Positions 26,130 to 38,800 of a DNA stretch of 64,000 nt are shown in pieces; positions within the stretch are counted from its first letter, which is position 1; each line of letters starts with the position of its first letter. Source of the stretch: Kudoa neothunni. Lineage: Eukaryota; Cnidaria. Location: assembly GCA_964304625.1 (NCBI GenBank), contig OZ199838.1:744001-808000 (forward strand), written 5' to 3'. The notes under the pieces are model-generated. The model had not been told where the DNA came from. It was given only the letters and a program-made list of their open reading frames with translations, and made no database searches. Both the position numbers and the translations under genes were made by a program.

Positions 26130-27040
26130 CAAAAAAATAGATAAGTGTTATTTCATCGAAACACTCAACAATAGCTAACTTCAACCATTTCTCGTCTTTA
26201 CAATACCTCCTTATTATTAAATTTTTCCATAAAGAAAAAACATTCTCAATACGGTCTAGGAAGGGTGAATATGGAGACAGGTATTATACCACTAAATGTT
26301 AGCGTCTATTATGTCCTGAAGACCCCTGTAACTGTAATGGTGAATTTTTTCATTGTCCATAATAAATGTTGGATTAACGACCCTATTATCAAACGGCATG
26401 TTTTCAGCTACTGCAACCAAACTTTGAAGCCTTTGTTGGTTAGAGCCTAATCATGTATTTAATGATAAAAGGTATGACTTTTACTTACCGTTACAAACAA
26501 AGAATTAGTCCAACTTCTAGCAACAGACACGAAACCAAAACCAGACTTGTCTCGCAAAGAGCCTCTTCTCTTTGGTTGTGTAACTAAAGAAAATCCCACT
26601 TCATTCAATAATAAAAGGCTATAATACATTTAAGTGATTTCTAAACCCTCTAACATTACATATTTGAATTGTATATCTATTGTTGTAGAATAATTCGTCC
26701 TCTCATGAACGCTTACAATTGACTTAAGAGTGTAATAGAACTTTCCGATTACCTTATCGAGTGTACTAATGGATACGGTAGGCCCAAATTCGTCCTGGAA
26801 TATTTTATAATTCTTTAAATAGATTAATGAATTATAATTATTAACAAAGATCATTTTATCATTCCAGACCAATGATAGACATGATTGTTTGTCTCTTCCT
26901 ATAGGTTTTGAATCAAGGATACCACAGCTTCTAAATTTGGACAATATCGACCAAACCATATGTCGCGGTAACCTCATTTCGGAAGCGATACAATTATCAC
27001 CTTTTCCAACTACGCAAAAATTATACATTTGCTCTCTTAG
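26130..27040 (-). mobile_element. Tc1/mariner (IS630-like) transposase relic 1
   Basis: The minus strand encodes a helix-turn-helix start (EMRLPRHMVWSILSKFRSCG), then FGPTVSISTLDKVIGKFYYT, which is typical of the second DNA-binding subdomain. The DDE_3 catalytic part follows. The first motif reads LLLNEVGFSL, where the family has Asp before Glu, so the first catalytic Asp is replaced by Asn. The second motif (TFIMDNEKIHHY) and the third (SPYSPFL, then IENVFSLWKNL) are clear. Frame changes and an interruption near 26460-26500 show it is dead. Confidence 0.75.
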
Positions 27041-28484
27041 TTCGACAAAACTTTATTTTTCTTTGTTTTATTTTAGATTGCATATTTGATGCTGAGCTAG
27101 CCAAGTAGAATTGCTCTGAAACTGTAAACTCAAAGTCACTTGAAACTTAACACATACTTAGATTCAATTAGATTAACAAGGATTTGTTTAAAATATATGT
27201 GTAGCGTTAATCGAGAATGCGCTTTGAAACCTATATCTTGATTGCAAAACTGCCTACCTGATCGTGAAACTCTATATTATATTATATGCGTCCTTCTTTT
27301 TTAAATATTTAAAAACGTACCAGAATATTTAAAAAAATTATAAATTTAAGTAATTTTAAGAATTCTATTTATCTATATAAACTATGATTACTTTGACTAT
27401 TCATTTATAAATAGGCAGTCGGTGTTCACCACGGATTCCTTCGAGTTGGTGGGAAATCAAAATATCCACTTCTAGTGGTATATTCGAAAAGGTGTCTGAT
27501 GTAATTCTCTGTGTGTTCCCAATAGAACCTGTAATTGGGATATACGTCAATTATATTTTGAATTACATCCAAAGATATCGTACAGTCCGATAGTAAGTTA
27601 ACCTTCGATCTCTAAATCATTAGAGGCGTAATAACAAATGAAACAGTTAAGATTTCACGGAGCCAAACCACAATAAGCTTATAATTCTAGATGCGATTAT
27701 TTTACTTAAAAATTACATTTCCATGTATGGACAAGACGAAAAACTAAAATTTTTTGTTGCGCTCAATATAACATTAATGAAGGCACCATAATCACCAATC
27801 AAAATTTAAAAATAAAAGTTAACTTTGATTCGTACCATATATAAAATTTATATTCCACTTTTGAAATTAAATAATTCATGTGTCTTAAAATTGTTTTTAT
27901 ATGGACATTTTCCCTTCAGAAATGAGAGATAGTAAAGGTATATGAAAAATTGATGTTATTTTATTATTCAAACCCAATTTGTTTCTGTATTATTCCAATT
28001 AAAATTAATATAAAATTAATGATAAATTTTATATTAGTTGAATCTAAGGTAATCAGCAAGTTTAATCCCATTAGACATTCCTTTGATTCATAAATCTATT
28101 TGATTAACCTTAACGATCAAACAAGGTCAAACATAGAATCAGCACATCTAAAATTTATGTGAAATCAATATGTTTTCTCGAAATAATATTTCTAACTATT
28201 AGTTTATTAAAATATTTCTGAAAACCCCAAAAAATAACAAATTATATAGTTGGATGAAAAAAATTCAAAAAAAATCTCGGAAGATTATTAGAGTTTTTGG
28301 CTTGAGATGCTTTGTAATGCGGTTCATTGGAACCACTTGAAGAATCATCACTTTCAGATCCACCTGCATTTCCATTTGAGGACTCGTATCTATTCCCTGA
28401 AGTGCGTATATAGGTGCTCACATGATCTTTTGGCTGGACAATCGACATGCGATTTAATTTTCTTATTAAAGAATATCATCCAAT
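27041..28484. other. Intergenic region downstream of HAUS1
   Basis: Contains a coding-like patch near 27420-27620 without a recognisable family. A Ser/Gly-rich minus-strand open frame at 28242-28448 lies just past the HAUS1 stop and is probably 3' untranslated sequence. Confidence 0.35.
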
Positions 28485-29683
28485 TTAGTCTATCCAAACA
28501 AAATCACTATCTATCAAGTGATAATTGACAGAAGTTACAATTTCATTTTTAAGCTCTTGGATTTTAAATTTTGCAAGTGACATATTCTGAATATGTAATC
28601 AATAAAAATCACCCTACAACACAATTAATTATCCTACAGGCGGGAGATTGTGATATTGCTTCAAATCGTTTTCAAGAGGAGCCAATTCACTTAATTTTAC
28701 CTTCACCTCCTAATAAAATAATGACATCAATCAAATCATATAACAAACATTCCAATATATACACTAAACATTTTTAGAATCACACTATGAGTGACTGCTT
28801 TAGAGGATTGTTCGGCGTTATCCCCAAACGTTCAAATCAAGAAATGTTGAGACTCTTCTTTTTGATGGAGTTAATGTCGTTCTAGAAGTATCACCTTTCT
28901 TATTAGCTTGATTGTTTGGGATGGTGTTGGTTAAAAGTTGTTTCATTGACTTTATTTTGGAACGCATTTTAACAATCTCATTTTTTTTATGTTCATATGT
29001 ATTGCTGGTAAAAAGAAGCAATTGATTTTTGTAGCTTTATTAATTGCGTAAATGACCAATTTTAAATAGTAGCTTAGATACAATTCGAGATTGGACGAAA
29101 TCTTTTCAATAGTAGAGTATTGTTCAGAAAGTTTATCGTTATCCAACTCAAGCTGGCATATTTTCTCATTGGTTCCTTCCAGCATATCCAACTGTTCCAC
29201 CGCAGACAACATTAAACTATAACTACATTGGAAACATAAATTTCACAATATAAATCACGTTGTAATATCGGTTGATTGTGCGTCCACAATCAAGGCGACA
29301 TCAACGATCAATCTAACCATCCTTGATAGCCATGTGTCCCCATTCATCAAATTTAGATCCTTTAGAATTGATTCTAGTCTCTTTTCTTTCGAATAATGAA
29401 AATATTATTATTCCAGGGAGTATTGAAAAGTTACTTTTATCGTCGTAAAAAGTTGTTAAAGAGATAACTAATTGAGAAATATTATCATAAAAGTGACAGT
29501 CATGTTGGTATTTCAGTTGTAGCACATCTAAACTGTTCAGGATGAGATCTGAATCTTTTGATCGACATAAATCATCAATTGTAATCGAGGGATCTAACGT
29601 TGCCAACCATTCCTTAATCTAATAGTATAAAATCAATAAGATAAATTGTGGTTAAATCAAACTTTTTTTTGATGGGATAACAT
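28485..29683 (-). CDS. HAUS1: HAUS augmin-like complex subunit 1
   Basis: Seven exons read on the minus strand: 29683-29663, 29618-29435, 29385-29259, 29222-29082, 29004-28830, 28709-28638 and 28586-28485. They give 273 residues, against 278 in human HAUS1. All junctions have GT/AG and matching phases, and introns are 36-120 bases. Three regions fit HAUS1 closely. The N-terminus KIKEWLATLD matches the family's WLKK start. Residues around 80-110 (DTWLSRMVRLIVDVALIVDA) match the SRYLNALVDSAVAL region. Residues 235-255 (YHNLPPNMSLAKFKIQELK) match the C-terminal L-P-N-x-SLA-x-x-K-I-x-E signature. The middle is predicted coiled coil. HAUS1 is one of eight augmin subunits that recruit gamma-tubulin to spindle microtubules to branch them. 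The gene looks intact. The stretch at 195-216 is basic and diverged, and is the least certain part. Confidence 0.9.
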
Positions 29684-30001
29684 TTTCGAGAGGCGCTAAT
29701 TATTAATCCCCGTCTGCGTGCGACTTATTGACAAGTATGATGTTATGTTTTATTAATTATATCGATACTTTAATGAATATAACGCGATTTTTTGTTATCT
29801 AATTTAATTATTGAAATAACTGATATAGGTAATGGAGGATATGCCATCTCCAAAATTCACCATACCATGTTGCGCATGTTAAATTTTTCTATTTTTCATA
29901 TTTTATCATTTACATTTTTTAACTGATGTGGAAGTTAGAAACGTCTAATAATTTGTTAACCATAATAAAAATGTTTAAACAACTTGATATTAGCATTAAG
30001 T
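29684..30001. promoter_or_regulatory. Upstream region of HAUS1, up to the Merlin relic
   Basis: About 320 bases lie between the HAUS1 start and the divergently oriented Merlin relic. It must hold the HAUS1 promoter, but no specific motif can be named from sequence alone. Confidence 0.3.
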
Positions 30002-30985
30002 ATGGAGGATAAAGTTAGTCTGCCTCCTGTGGAAAGCGTTCGAATCAGTGATAAAGATGTCTCTTTTGTCGATTCATTAAATTCGAATCAGAAATATGCT
30101 TTAGATTTCTTGAGGTAAAATGGTCTGATTATCAATAAAGATATCGTTTATTGGGATTTAACTATGGGACTTTTTCGGCAAAAATGGGCCATTGATGGTT
30201 ATTCGTACTGTTGTAGTTTTTTCAAGAAATACATATCGGTACCAAGAAGATCATTCTTTGAATTTAGTCACCCCAAATTTTATCAAATATTAAGATTAAT
30301 ATATTATTATTCGAATAGTAATAGTGAGCAGAGTTTTTTTGAAAAAGTAGTCAAAAATAATTGTTGATTGGAAAAATTTAATTCTCGACGATTACTCCAA
30401 CTATTTGTACATAGGAATTCTAGAAAGGTTGATGATGCTGTTGGAATCATTTTTCAAATCGATGAATCCAAGCTCTGTAAAAGAAAATTCTATTTAGGAC
30501 GAATCCTTGCTAATGAAGATTAATATATAGTTGGCGGAAATGATGAGAATGATACTGGTTTTATGAATGTCACTACATTTCATCACATAATACAAGAAAA
30601 TATCGAGATAGGTTCAATTATTTGAGCCGGCTGTTGGAAAGGATACAGAAGACTCGTTCGTCGCTCATGGTTTTCTTCATAAAACAGTCTACTATAGCAA
30701 AGAATTCGTTTTCTCTAATCGAATTCACACTAATAGAATTTTGGCAACCTGAGATGCTTGCAAAAGCAAATTTCGCCATATTCAAAGCAAATTTCATGAA
30801 CTAATAAAAGATTACTTTTCGGAATACATATTTAAAACCAATATACTTGAAGAAACATTTAACCAAATTAAGTCTATATACTCATTTCAAGGATTATATG
30901 TTTATTTTGTTAATACCAAGATTGTTGGAATTAACAATATATTAGACGTACCTAAAGTCCATATCAAGCCGTTTTTAATATGTTG
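30002..30985 (+). mobile_element. Merlin transposase relic 2
   Basis: From an ATG at 30002 one frame runs almost unbroken through the Merlin N-terminal region (KWAIDGYSYCC, PRRSFFEFSHPKFYQILRL) to the first catalytic motif (FQIDESKLCKRKF). It continues to GSII followed by AGCWKGYRRL, where the second Asp belongs but is absent. After one frame change, GFLHKTVYYSKEFVFSNRIH corresponds to the Merlin segment leading to the catalytic Glu, which is also replaced. There are about five in-frame stops. This belongs to a different subfamily from the relic at 17662. Confidence 0.8.
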
Positions 30986-31378
30986 AGTGGTAAAAATAAT
31001 ATTTCTAAATTCATGTTTCAACGTTTCTTTCGAAAATCCGAATTCAAATGTCTTCGCCGTTAGCGCATCACATTCAATTTTTTGTAATCAAGTTGTTTCA
31101 ATATAGTAAAATCTTTAAACTTATAGAGTAGAGAGTAAAGTTTGATAGTTTTTATAGTTGATTCAATGTCGTTTGTGTGTTTATACATATTATTATTGTC
31201 CGAATTTCTATAATCTTAATAAAGTTGTTTTGGGTGATAAATTATTTTTACTCTATAAGTTATATCCTGTAATACGAATCAAAATGCGAAATAACAAAAA
31301 ACTTATTTACTCCAATAAGAATTTGATCATGCCTTTGTTAATATAATCTTATTGAGGGGGTTTCTTGAAGTCGTCGTC

Positions 31379-32860
31379 ATGGCAGATATTAAGAACCAAC
31401 GTCGATGTTATCAAATTCTATCAAATAATGGAACTTCTATCGGATGTTTGATAGATAAAGATCCTACAAATAAATGCAGAAATTGACATAGGGTTAATGC
31501 ATATAATAAAAAAATATTTTAAAACACAGTAAAGTGGAACATATTCCGTGTTTTTTAGTTAGAGCTTGCAGATCGTTCATTTGGAAATTAACCTACTTCT
31601 AAGTCTTCTGTGGATGATGTTCTACTTATCTTTTATAATTATAGATCAATTGTAAGGCTTTAATATAGTTTAAATAATCGTTGAATAAAAAAAATACTTG
31701 TATTAACAGAAAAGCAGCACAATCTTCCTGCACGTACGTTGATGCATAGCTTATTGACAAAAACCAACAACAGCTATCAGTGAAAATTCACTAACGTTTA
31801 AGATACGATATATACCAATTTCTTGTGTTATTATTAATTATTGTTTTTCATTGTAGCTTTGTGGAACCTCTGCATTCGGTTCGTTGATACACTATGAGAA
31901 CCACTGTCTTAAATGAATTTTATCATTTCTCCTATGTATGCTCCAAGTATTACTTTGTCGAAAAGGTCATATTTATTATTTAGGAGAGATAGTAAACTCA
32001 CGTTTCTCCTAGAACATCTTCACTTTGCGTCTTCAAATTCCAGTGGGCATAACTACTTGAAGTTATCTGTTTCAGAAATGCTTGAATTTTTATATTTAAG
32101 GAGTATCGAATGATCGCGCTCAAAAATTTATCCGGAAAACCGCCATATCATGGTTTTCCTCAATTTGGAAGATATGTACGATAAGCTTTTACCGCCGAGA
32201 AAAATATAGAGATCGAAAGGCAGTTATTGAAATCGATGAATGTCTTCCCTGTGGTGAAAGAAAGAGAAATAGAAGACGGTATTTGGAAATGGGCCGGCCT
32301 ATGGAGAATGAAACTCACATCCCAAGTGGATCAAAAGATGAGAATCTGGCAACCTCTTCTACTTCTAATTCAGGACCCTATGGAAATCGTACAGTTGTTC
32401 CATGGTTCGTGGGAATACACGAATATCCTGTTAACAACTAAGACCAACGTACCCTGCTTGAATTCTGGTTTTTCAATGTCGATAAAAGAGACAAACGTAC
32501 TCTATACCGCTTATACTATGAGAGGTTGAGAATGGTGCCAAAATATCTACAGATGAGCGATGAGTGGTATGCATATCTCACTTTTGGTATTTAAGGTTAC
32601 GACCGCGTAACGGTTAATCACTCTAATGAATATGTAACCAGCCCAACCTCCATACAAATACAGTTCAGGTAGTAAGACACCATTCGAAAACAAAAACATT
32701 AAGAAGAATGAGTGGGGTTCGAAGACACTTATTAAATTCTTATCTATAAATAGAATGGCTTCGCACAAAATACAATGACTACTGGTCGTTTTTTTTATTA
32801 CAAAATAACCTAAATGTCGAATATATACAGAAATAATTAGAATAACTGATCTTTTATTCA
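31379..32860 (+). mobile_element. Merlin transposase relic 3
   Basis: Recognisable pieces in order are an N-terminal frame from the ATG at 31379, VIEIDECLPCGERKRNRRRY near 32225 (first Asp), and LEFWFFNVDKRDKRTL near 32460. Next come MSDEW near 32555 (second Asp in the SDEW form), GYDRVTVNHSNEYV near 32600, and a C-terminal SKTKTLRRMSGVRRHLLNSY near 32680. The catalytic Glu region reads QIQFR, so Glu is lost. Multiple frame changes are present. The SDEW type and the longer insert before it set this subfamily apart from relics 1 and 2. Confidence 0.75.
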
Positions 32861-32869
32861 AATAGATTA

Positions 32870-35800
32870 GTTTTTATTGTGGTTTTATCATTAAATGATT
32901 TGTAAGAAAATAAGATTTAGAAGTAAACCAGTGTTTAACTAAGTTATTCCTTATTAAATTTCGCAAACAAGTTTTTATCATTTAGATACAACATATTTAA
33001 AAGTTTATAAATATTTTAATTGATCACGATTATTTATTTAATAATTATTAGATAAAAAAAGTTTGGAGAAAATTTTTGCTGTATTTTTATAAAACCTATT
33101 CAATGATATTTATAATCAATCATTAAAAACAAAAATTTACTTTCATTAAAATAATAAATCTACGGATATAAAAACTTTTATCATGAAAATTTAATGTTTA
33201 CATTTATATAAACATGATAACTCTATCACATTTACATTATCGTAAAATTTAATGAATATTATTGCGATAATTCATACTTATCTTCTAATTATATTGTCCA
33301 AACAAATAAATAAACTAAATCTAAATAGGTGAAATATTTTTATTCGATTTAAACCATTATCGACCAAAATTTTTACCTAGAAAACAGAGCCCGACACAAA
33401 TGCACAATAGACTTAATCGAATAAACCAAAATGCTTATTCAGACTCTTATTATTATAATTATTTTCAGATATTTGAAATTAAATCTAGAAAAAATCTAGG
33501 AAAACGTTATTATTATCTTTTATGTTAATAGAAAATACAACATGAATTTTCATGCGTATTATAATGTGCGAAGAGCGAAGATACCCGAAAGTGGATTTTC
33601 GCAAAAAACGTTGATATGTGAATTTTTACAACTTTTTTAACAATCAATATTTAAAAATTATAATATGTTCATATATGAAACATCGGGAAGTTCAGACACG
33701 CACAACTTGTTGAATATTATGAGCTGGATGCTCTACCATTATCCAATTATATTTTGAAGAAGTAATAATATCAGGGATGAATCATGTTATAAATATTCAA
33801 CCGATTACAGACGCGAATGCAGTTGAAGGTTTTATTCTATTTTTTCAAAAATTCTTATTTCCAGTGGTAGTATTTTTGAATATATAAAATTGGTAATTTA
33901 ATTTTGTTGATACTTTTTTGTATAACTTTTTAAATTAAATATTTTAAATATTATCAATTGAAATGAATTGGTTTCTTTCCTCTAAATGACTATAATTACT
34001 AACCACTTTAACCCTCTAATGACTTTGGGGTAATTTTTTCCCCAACAAAAATTTTGGTTATATACGTGATTTGTTTTCTCTTGGTAGAGTACGTGTTTTT
34101 TTTAATCTTCCCAAAAAGGTAACAAATATATGATTTTAAAATATTATGAATGAGAATACAAAATTAGGAGAATCATAACAAGTTTGCACTCCGAAGAATT
34201 CTAAGGTAATAAATTACTCAAAATTTTTTTCACATTAATTGATTGATAAAATAATAATTGTCACATTATTCAAATTATAAGTTTATATGATTAATAAATT
34301 TGAAGTTGAACGGTTATTACCTATACCGATGAACATATGACTTCATTTTTAATTTTATCATTGCGTTAATGGAGATGGATTTCACCGATAGCAGTTAAAG
34401 TGATTATGATTACTTTAAACTGATATGCCGTAAGAATATAACGAGATTGTAAATTTTAGGAATACGGATCTATACACAATCAATAACTGCCTGCAGTAGC
34501 GTTTTTCTATTTAATAGATATATTATTTCTATATACGTTTTCCACAAGCAAAAGAAATCTGGAGATAATATGGTTGGGAGCAAGTTTTTGAAAATATGGC
34601 AGTTACTATCTTTCCATTAATGGAATGAAATATCTATGAAATCCTAACAGCACAATCTTATCTATTCTTCCGTGACTGAACACACCAAATTAATGGACAA
34701 TTTTTTCAAATTTTTGATGTTTTTTACGGAAAATTGATAAAAACCCCACTATTACCGATTGTTTCAGATGTACGGAATTGTAGCAAAATTCATTCCGAGT
34801 GTTTGCGAATCTTACTCTCAGTAAACGTTATATTTTGTTGCACAAATAATAAAAGTATTTATTTCATGTTATAAATGTAAAATCTACTCAAACATTAAGT
34901 TTTAATCAAAAATCGTCATTGCGGATTTTAACGAATACAGTTTTCGTAGGATTATGAAGATTACTACTCGGAAATTAGTTGTTTTACAACCAAATCTAGG
35001 CTTGGGAATATGCTTATTTTTGTTTTTTGAACTCAAATATTTTTTATGGTGGGAACGGAGAAATAAAAATATGAGTAATAATTTACCACAAAATTCATCG
35101 GATTTCAGAGTGCAGTCGCATCTTAGCACATTCGAGGGAGAAGAAATAAATTTTCCATTTAAACAAGACTAATTTACCCGTTAAACATTAAACTAATGTA
35201 TTAATAACCGAATAAATGAATTTTTAAATTAAAACGAGAAATAAACGATGTAATAAGAATTTAATTTAAAGTCAACATAAGAGAGCCTCAGGAAGCAATC
35301 TTGTCAAGATATATTATTCATGTCTAGTATCGTAACATCAAAATTAATATACAACATTCTAAGTTATTCAAAAATGACCATCCTCTGACGAACTTTGGAT
35401 GGAAATATTTTTAATTTTTTCGAAAGAATTTAAAAAAACCCTCAACCATTTTCAAATTAATCTGCATAATACGATTCACGTAATTACACCCATGTCCCCA
35501 AGCGAATTTCCGCGATTAGTTTATACACTTTATTAATGTGTAAATCTGTGCTCAACATTAACATATGTATACATGTGGAAATTATTATCCCAATGAACTA
35601 CGTCTCAAAATTCTATGGTTCAATATTTAATAAAATATTTAAAGTTTTCTTTTATTTATAAATTACATAAATTAAAAATTAAGCTATTTGTTGACCTTAA
35701 TTTATTTTGCGTACATTAAATAGATGAATATAATTTTTTACTTTTTCATGAATCAACACTAGACGACTGACGTTATTATTTATCTCTACATAAATATATT

Positions 35801-38800
35801 ATTTTTATGTAATGTAATAAATAATTTTTAAACATATTATTATAATTATGGTAAATTATTATAAAAAAAATGATTTATATTAATGTAATATTATATTATA
35901 GTAATTAAATAATTCTCTTTAATTATAAGAGAAAATCAAATGATTCAAACAAAAATAACCCTTCCACATAGTTCAAAAAATAACAGCATTTACGAAAAAT
36001 ATCTATTTAATATTTATTGGATCTTACATCTTTCTTGCTCTAGTCGTTTTTTATAAGTAATTCAATGCGTGACACATTTTGGTTCATTAGACAAGTCAAT
36101 CGTTTTAGCAGTTTAGTGAATTCCGATGCAAATTTTTTAGTTCTTGTAGAAACTAGAAGCCTATTCACATTTGATTTTGTGATGAATACACCTAACAATT
36201 TCCTATTTTTTACTTACCCATATTAAATATAAAATTCGACCATTGGGTTAATAAAAATACATTGAATCCGAAAAGATGCTCTCTAAATGCATTTGAATAA
36301 GAATAAATTTGATAACATATAATGTGAGAATTTATAGAATAAATTCGTAAATAATCGTTCTTATCTACATTGAACCAACATTATATAAGTTAATTTAATA
36401 AAAATTCATATCAGAGTGATTCACAAATTCTAACATAAAACTTAAAACGTAACATAATAGACTACAATATTAAATGATGGATCTCAAATTTGGAAAGCGG
36501 ATAAAGTTAAAATCACGTACGTCATAGGTTCATTTTGAAGGATGTAGGTTATTTAGAAGTTGATAAAATAGCTGAATATCTGATCAAAGCCTACGTATAC
36601 AAATTTATTACTTTTAAATATTAGAATAAACAATTTTACATGATAATGGGAAATAACAAAAATTACGAAATATATAAATTCAGGTTGATTTTCAATTTTA
36701 TTCATAAATGACTAATTCAACAATTAATACTGCAATATAATTTTGTTACAATTAAGATGACTCGCTCTTTCAAATTAGTAATAAACAAGATAGCAATTTG
36801 TACAAATAAATTGAATTTGATTAGTTGAGATATTCTGGAATTAAAATATTGATATATTTTATTGTAATTAATTATATCGAAAAGTATATTTTCATATAAC
36901 CTCTCTAATTATTTTGAGAAAATATATTTTTATTAATAATTATCTTATTGTAAGACGTTAATGTGTATGATTACTTATTTACGAAAATCACACAAAGAAA
37001 TAATTTTTAGTATTAAAATAATGGATAATTTTTATTTGTGCATGTAAGAATAAAAAATCTTCTTTATCTGGAATAGTAAGGGAACATATTTTTGAAATTG
37101 ATTATAATTTTATTCCTTAATTATACTGAATAATTAATTCATTTCAGTCATCCATCAACTCGGTCAAAGTAAGCCTTCTCCAATGTCCCAGCCATATAAT
37201 ATTTAAAGAATCGGCTAGGTTAGTAATACTTGGCTGTGAAATGTCTAAAAAGGTTTAAAAATTGTTATATTTATTTGTATGAACCATTGGATCCTGATTT
37301 TTTGGTTCTTAAATAAATAATCGATTTTATTAACAAAAATAAATTAATTACCGGCGATAATTCCTCATGTTTATGAGAAGGTGGAACTGATAATCCTCCT
37401 TACTGAAAATTCTAACACGTATAATTCGAAGATATCTTATAATTTATTACTGATCAGGGCATATTCTCTGCTGATAACAAAATATTTTTGCATAAGAATA
37501 TAGCAATGAATCAATATTTTCCCATTTGTCTCTAAAATACTAAACTTAGATGGAATATTAAGGTTTTATAAATAAATTTACGTGATCATTCCAGAATGAT
37601 TGAGGTATTAAATTTATAACGTTTTCATTTATCATTATTTTCATAATTTTTTTAACTCCATTTGATAAAATCTATTAATAATTATAAGTTTGTTTAGCAT
37701 AATTTTGTATTACAAGACAGGATAAACAATTTTTGGGTACAACCAAATCGATAACTATGAAATTAAATTTTAAATATTACGTCGTATTTAATTATAATAC
37801 ATTGATTTTTGGTTGTACAATCTGCCAGATAGGCACACAAAACTTGGGGATTTAAATGCTGATTTATAATTTGATCAAAATTAGTTTCCGCCACATCAAT
37901 TTTTCCACACTTTAATTAAAAAAATTAGACATTTTAATAAGCGAATATTTACATTATTATTATTATTATGAAGATTTCTGCAATTGATTATTAATTCATT
38001 TTGTAGGAAATTTTTTATATCTCTGGTTATATTGGGGTTTAATCTTATCATTATACTTGTGTAATTCCAAAAAACGACGTTGGTATCAAGGTATTGATCT
38101 CCATAGCTTGTGAAAATAATTCGGCTAATTATACTAATCACTAAATTATATTTATTATTTCACAATTAATAATAATTTTAATTAAAACCGGTAATTAAAA
38201 ACACGATTGAATAAACGGTTTGCATTTGTCCTATTTTACGATATTTGTTTCTCTTTGATATTAAATATTAAAATTATAATCATTCGTTATCGAAATATTT
38301 AATAATAAAATGATGATTACTCGGAAATTTTAAATGATTTAGTTAAATTTGTAAAGTTATCAATACTAAGTAATTGTGAATATAATTTTTCACATTGTAT
38401 ACAATTTTCTTTATGTATTCTAGTATACAAAAATAACTTGGGCGGCATGAATCATGTAATATAAACGAAAGTATATTTTCTGCACTAATAAACTATTTAC
38501 ATAATTAGGTACAAACGATAATTGTTTATGATAAATGTTATCTAATTTGAATTGTCAAAATTTTTATCTATTGAACCCCGCATGTGTTCGCAACATTGAT
38601 AATGCGTTTGTATATAGTACTTTCGGTTTCGGCCTTGTTTCGACTTTGCATTATATTCATAAAGCGTTACATTTTGTGTTCTATTAATTATCACTTAAAT
38701 TAGTGAATTAAATTCTTATTATTCATTTATTTGGTTAATAATATATATATTGACTCTTAAATAAAAAGCGATTAATTTAATATGGGATAAAATAAAAGAA

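Noticed and set aside
28242-28448. Ser/Gly-rich minus-strand open frame after HAUS1
   Set aside because: It lies beyond the HAUS1 stop at 28485-28487, has no splice link or family, and is probably untranslated sequence.
34902-35172. Overlapping open frames on both strands
   Set aside because: Neither strand shows a recognisable motif, and no neighbouring exons could be added.
37896-38141. Minus-strand open frame of 81 residues
   Set aside because: Asn/Ile-rich low-complexity translation including an (ATT)n-type run, so likely chance.
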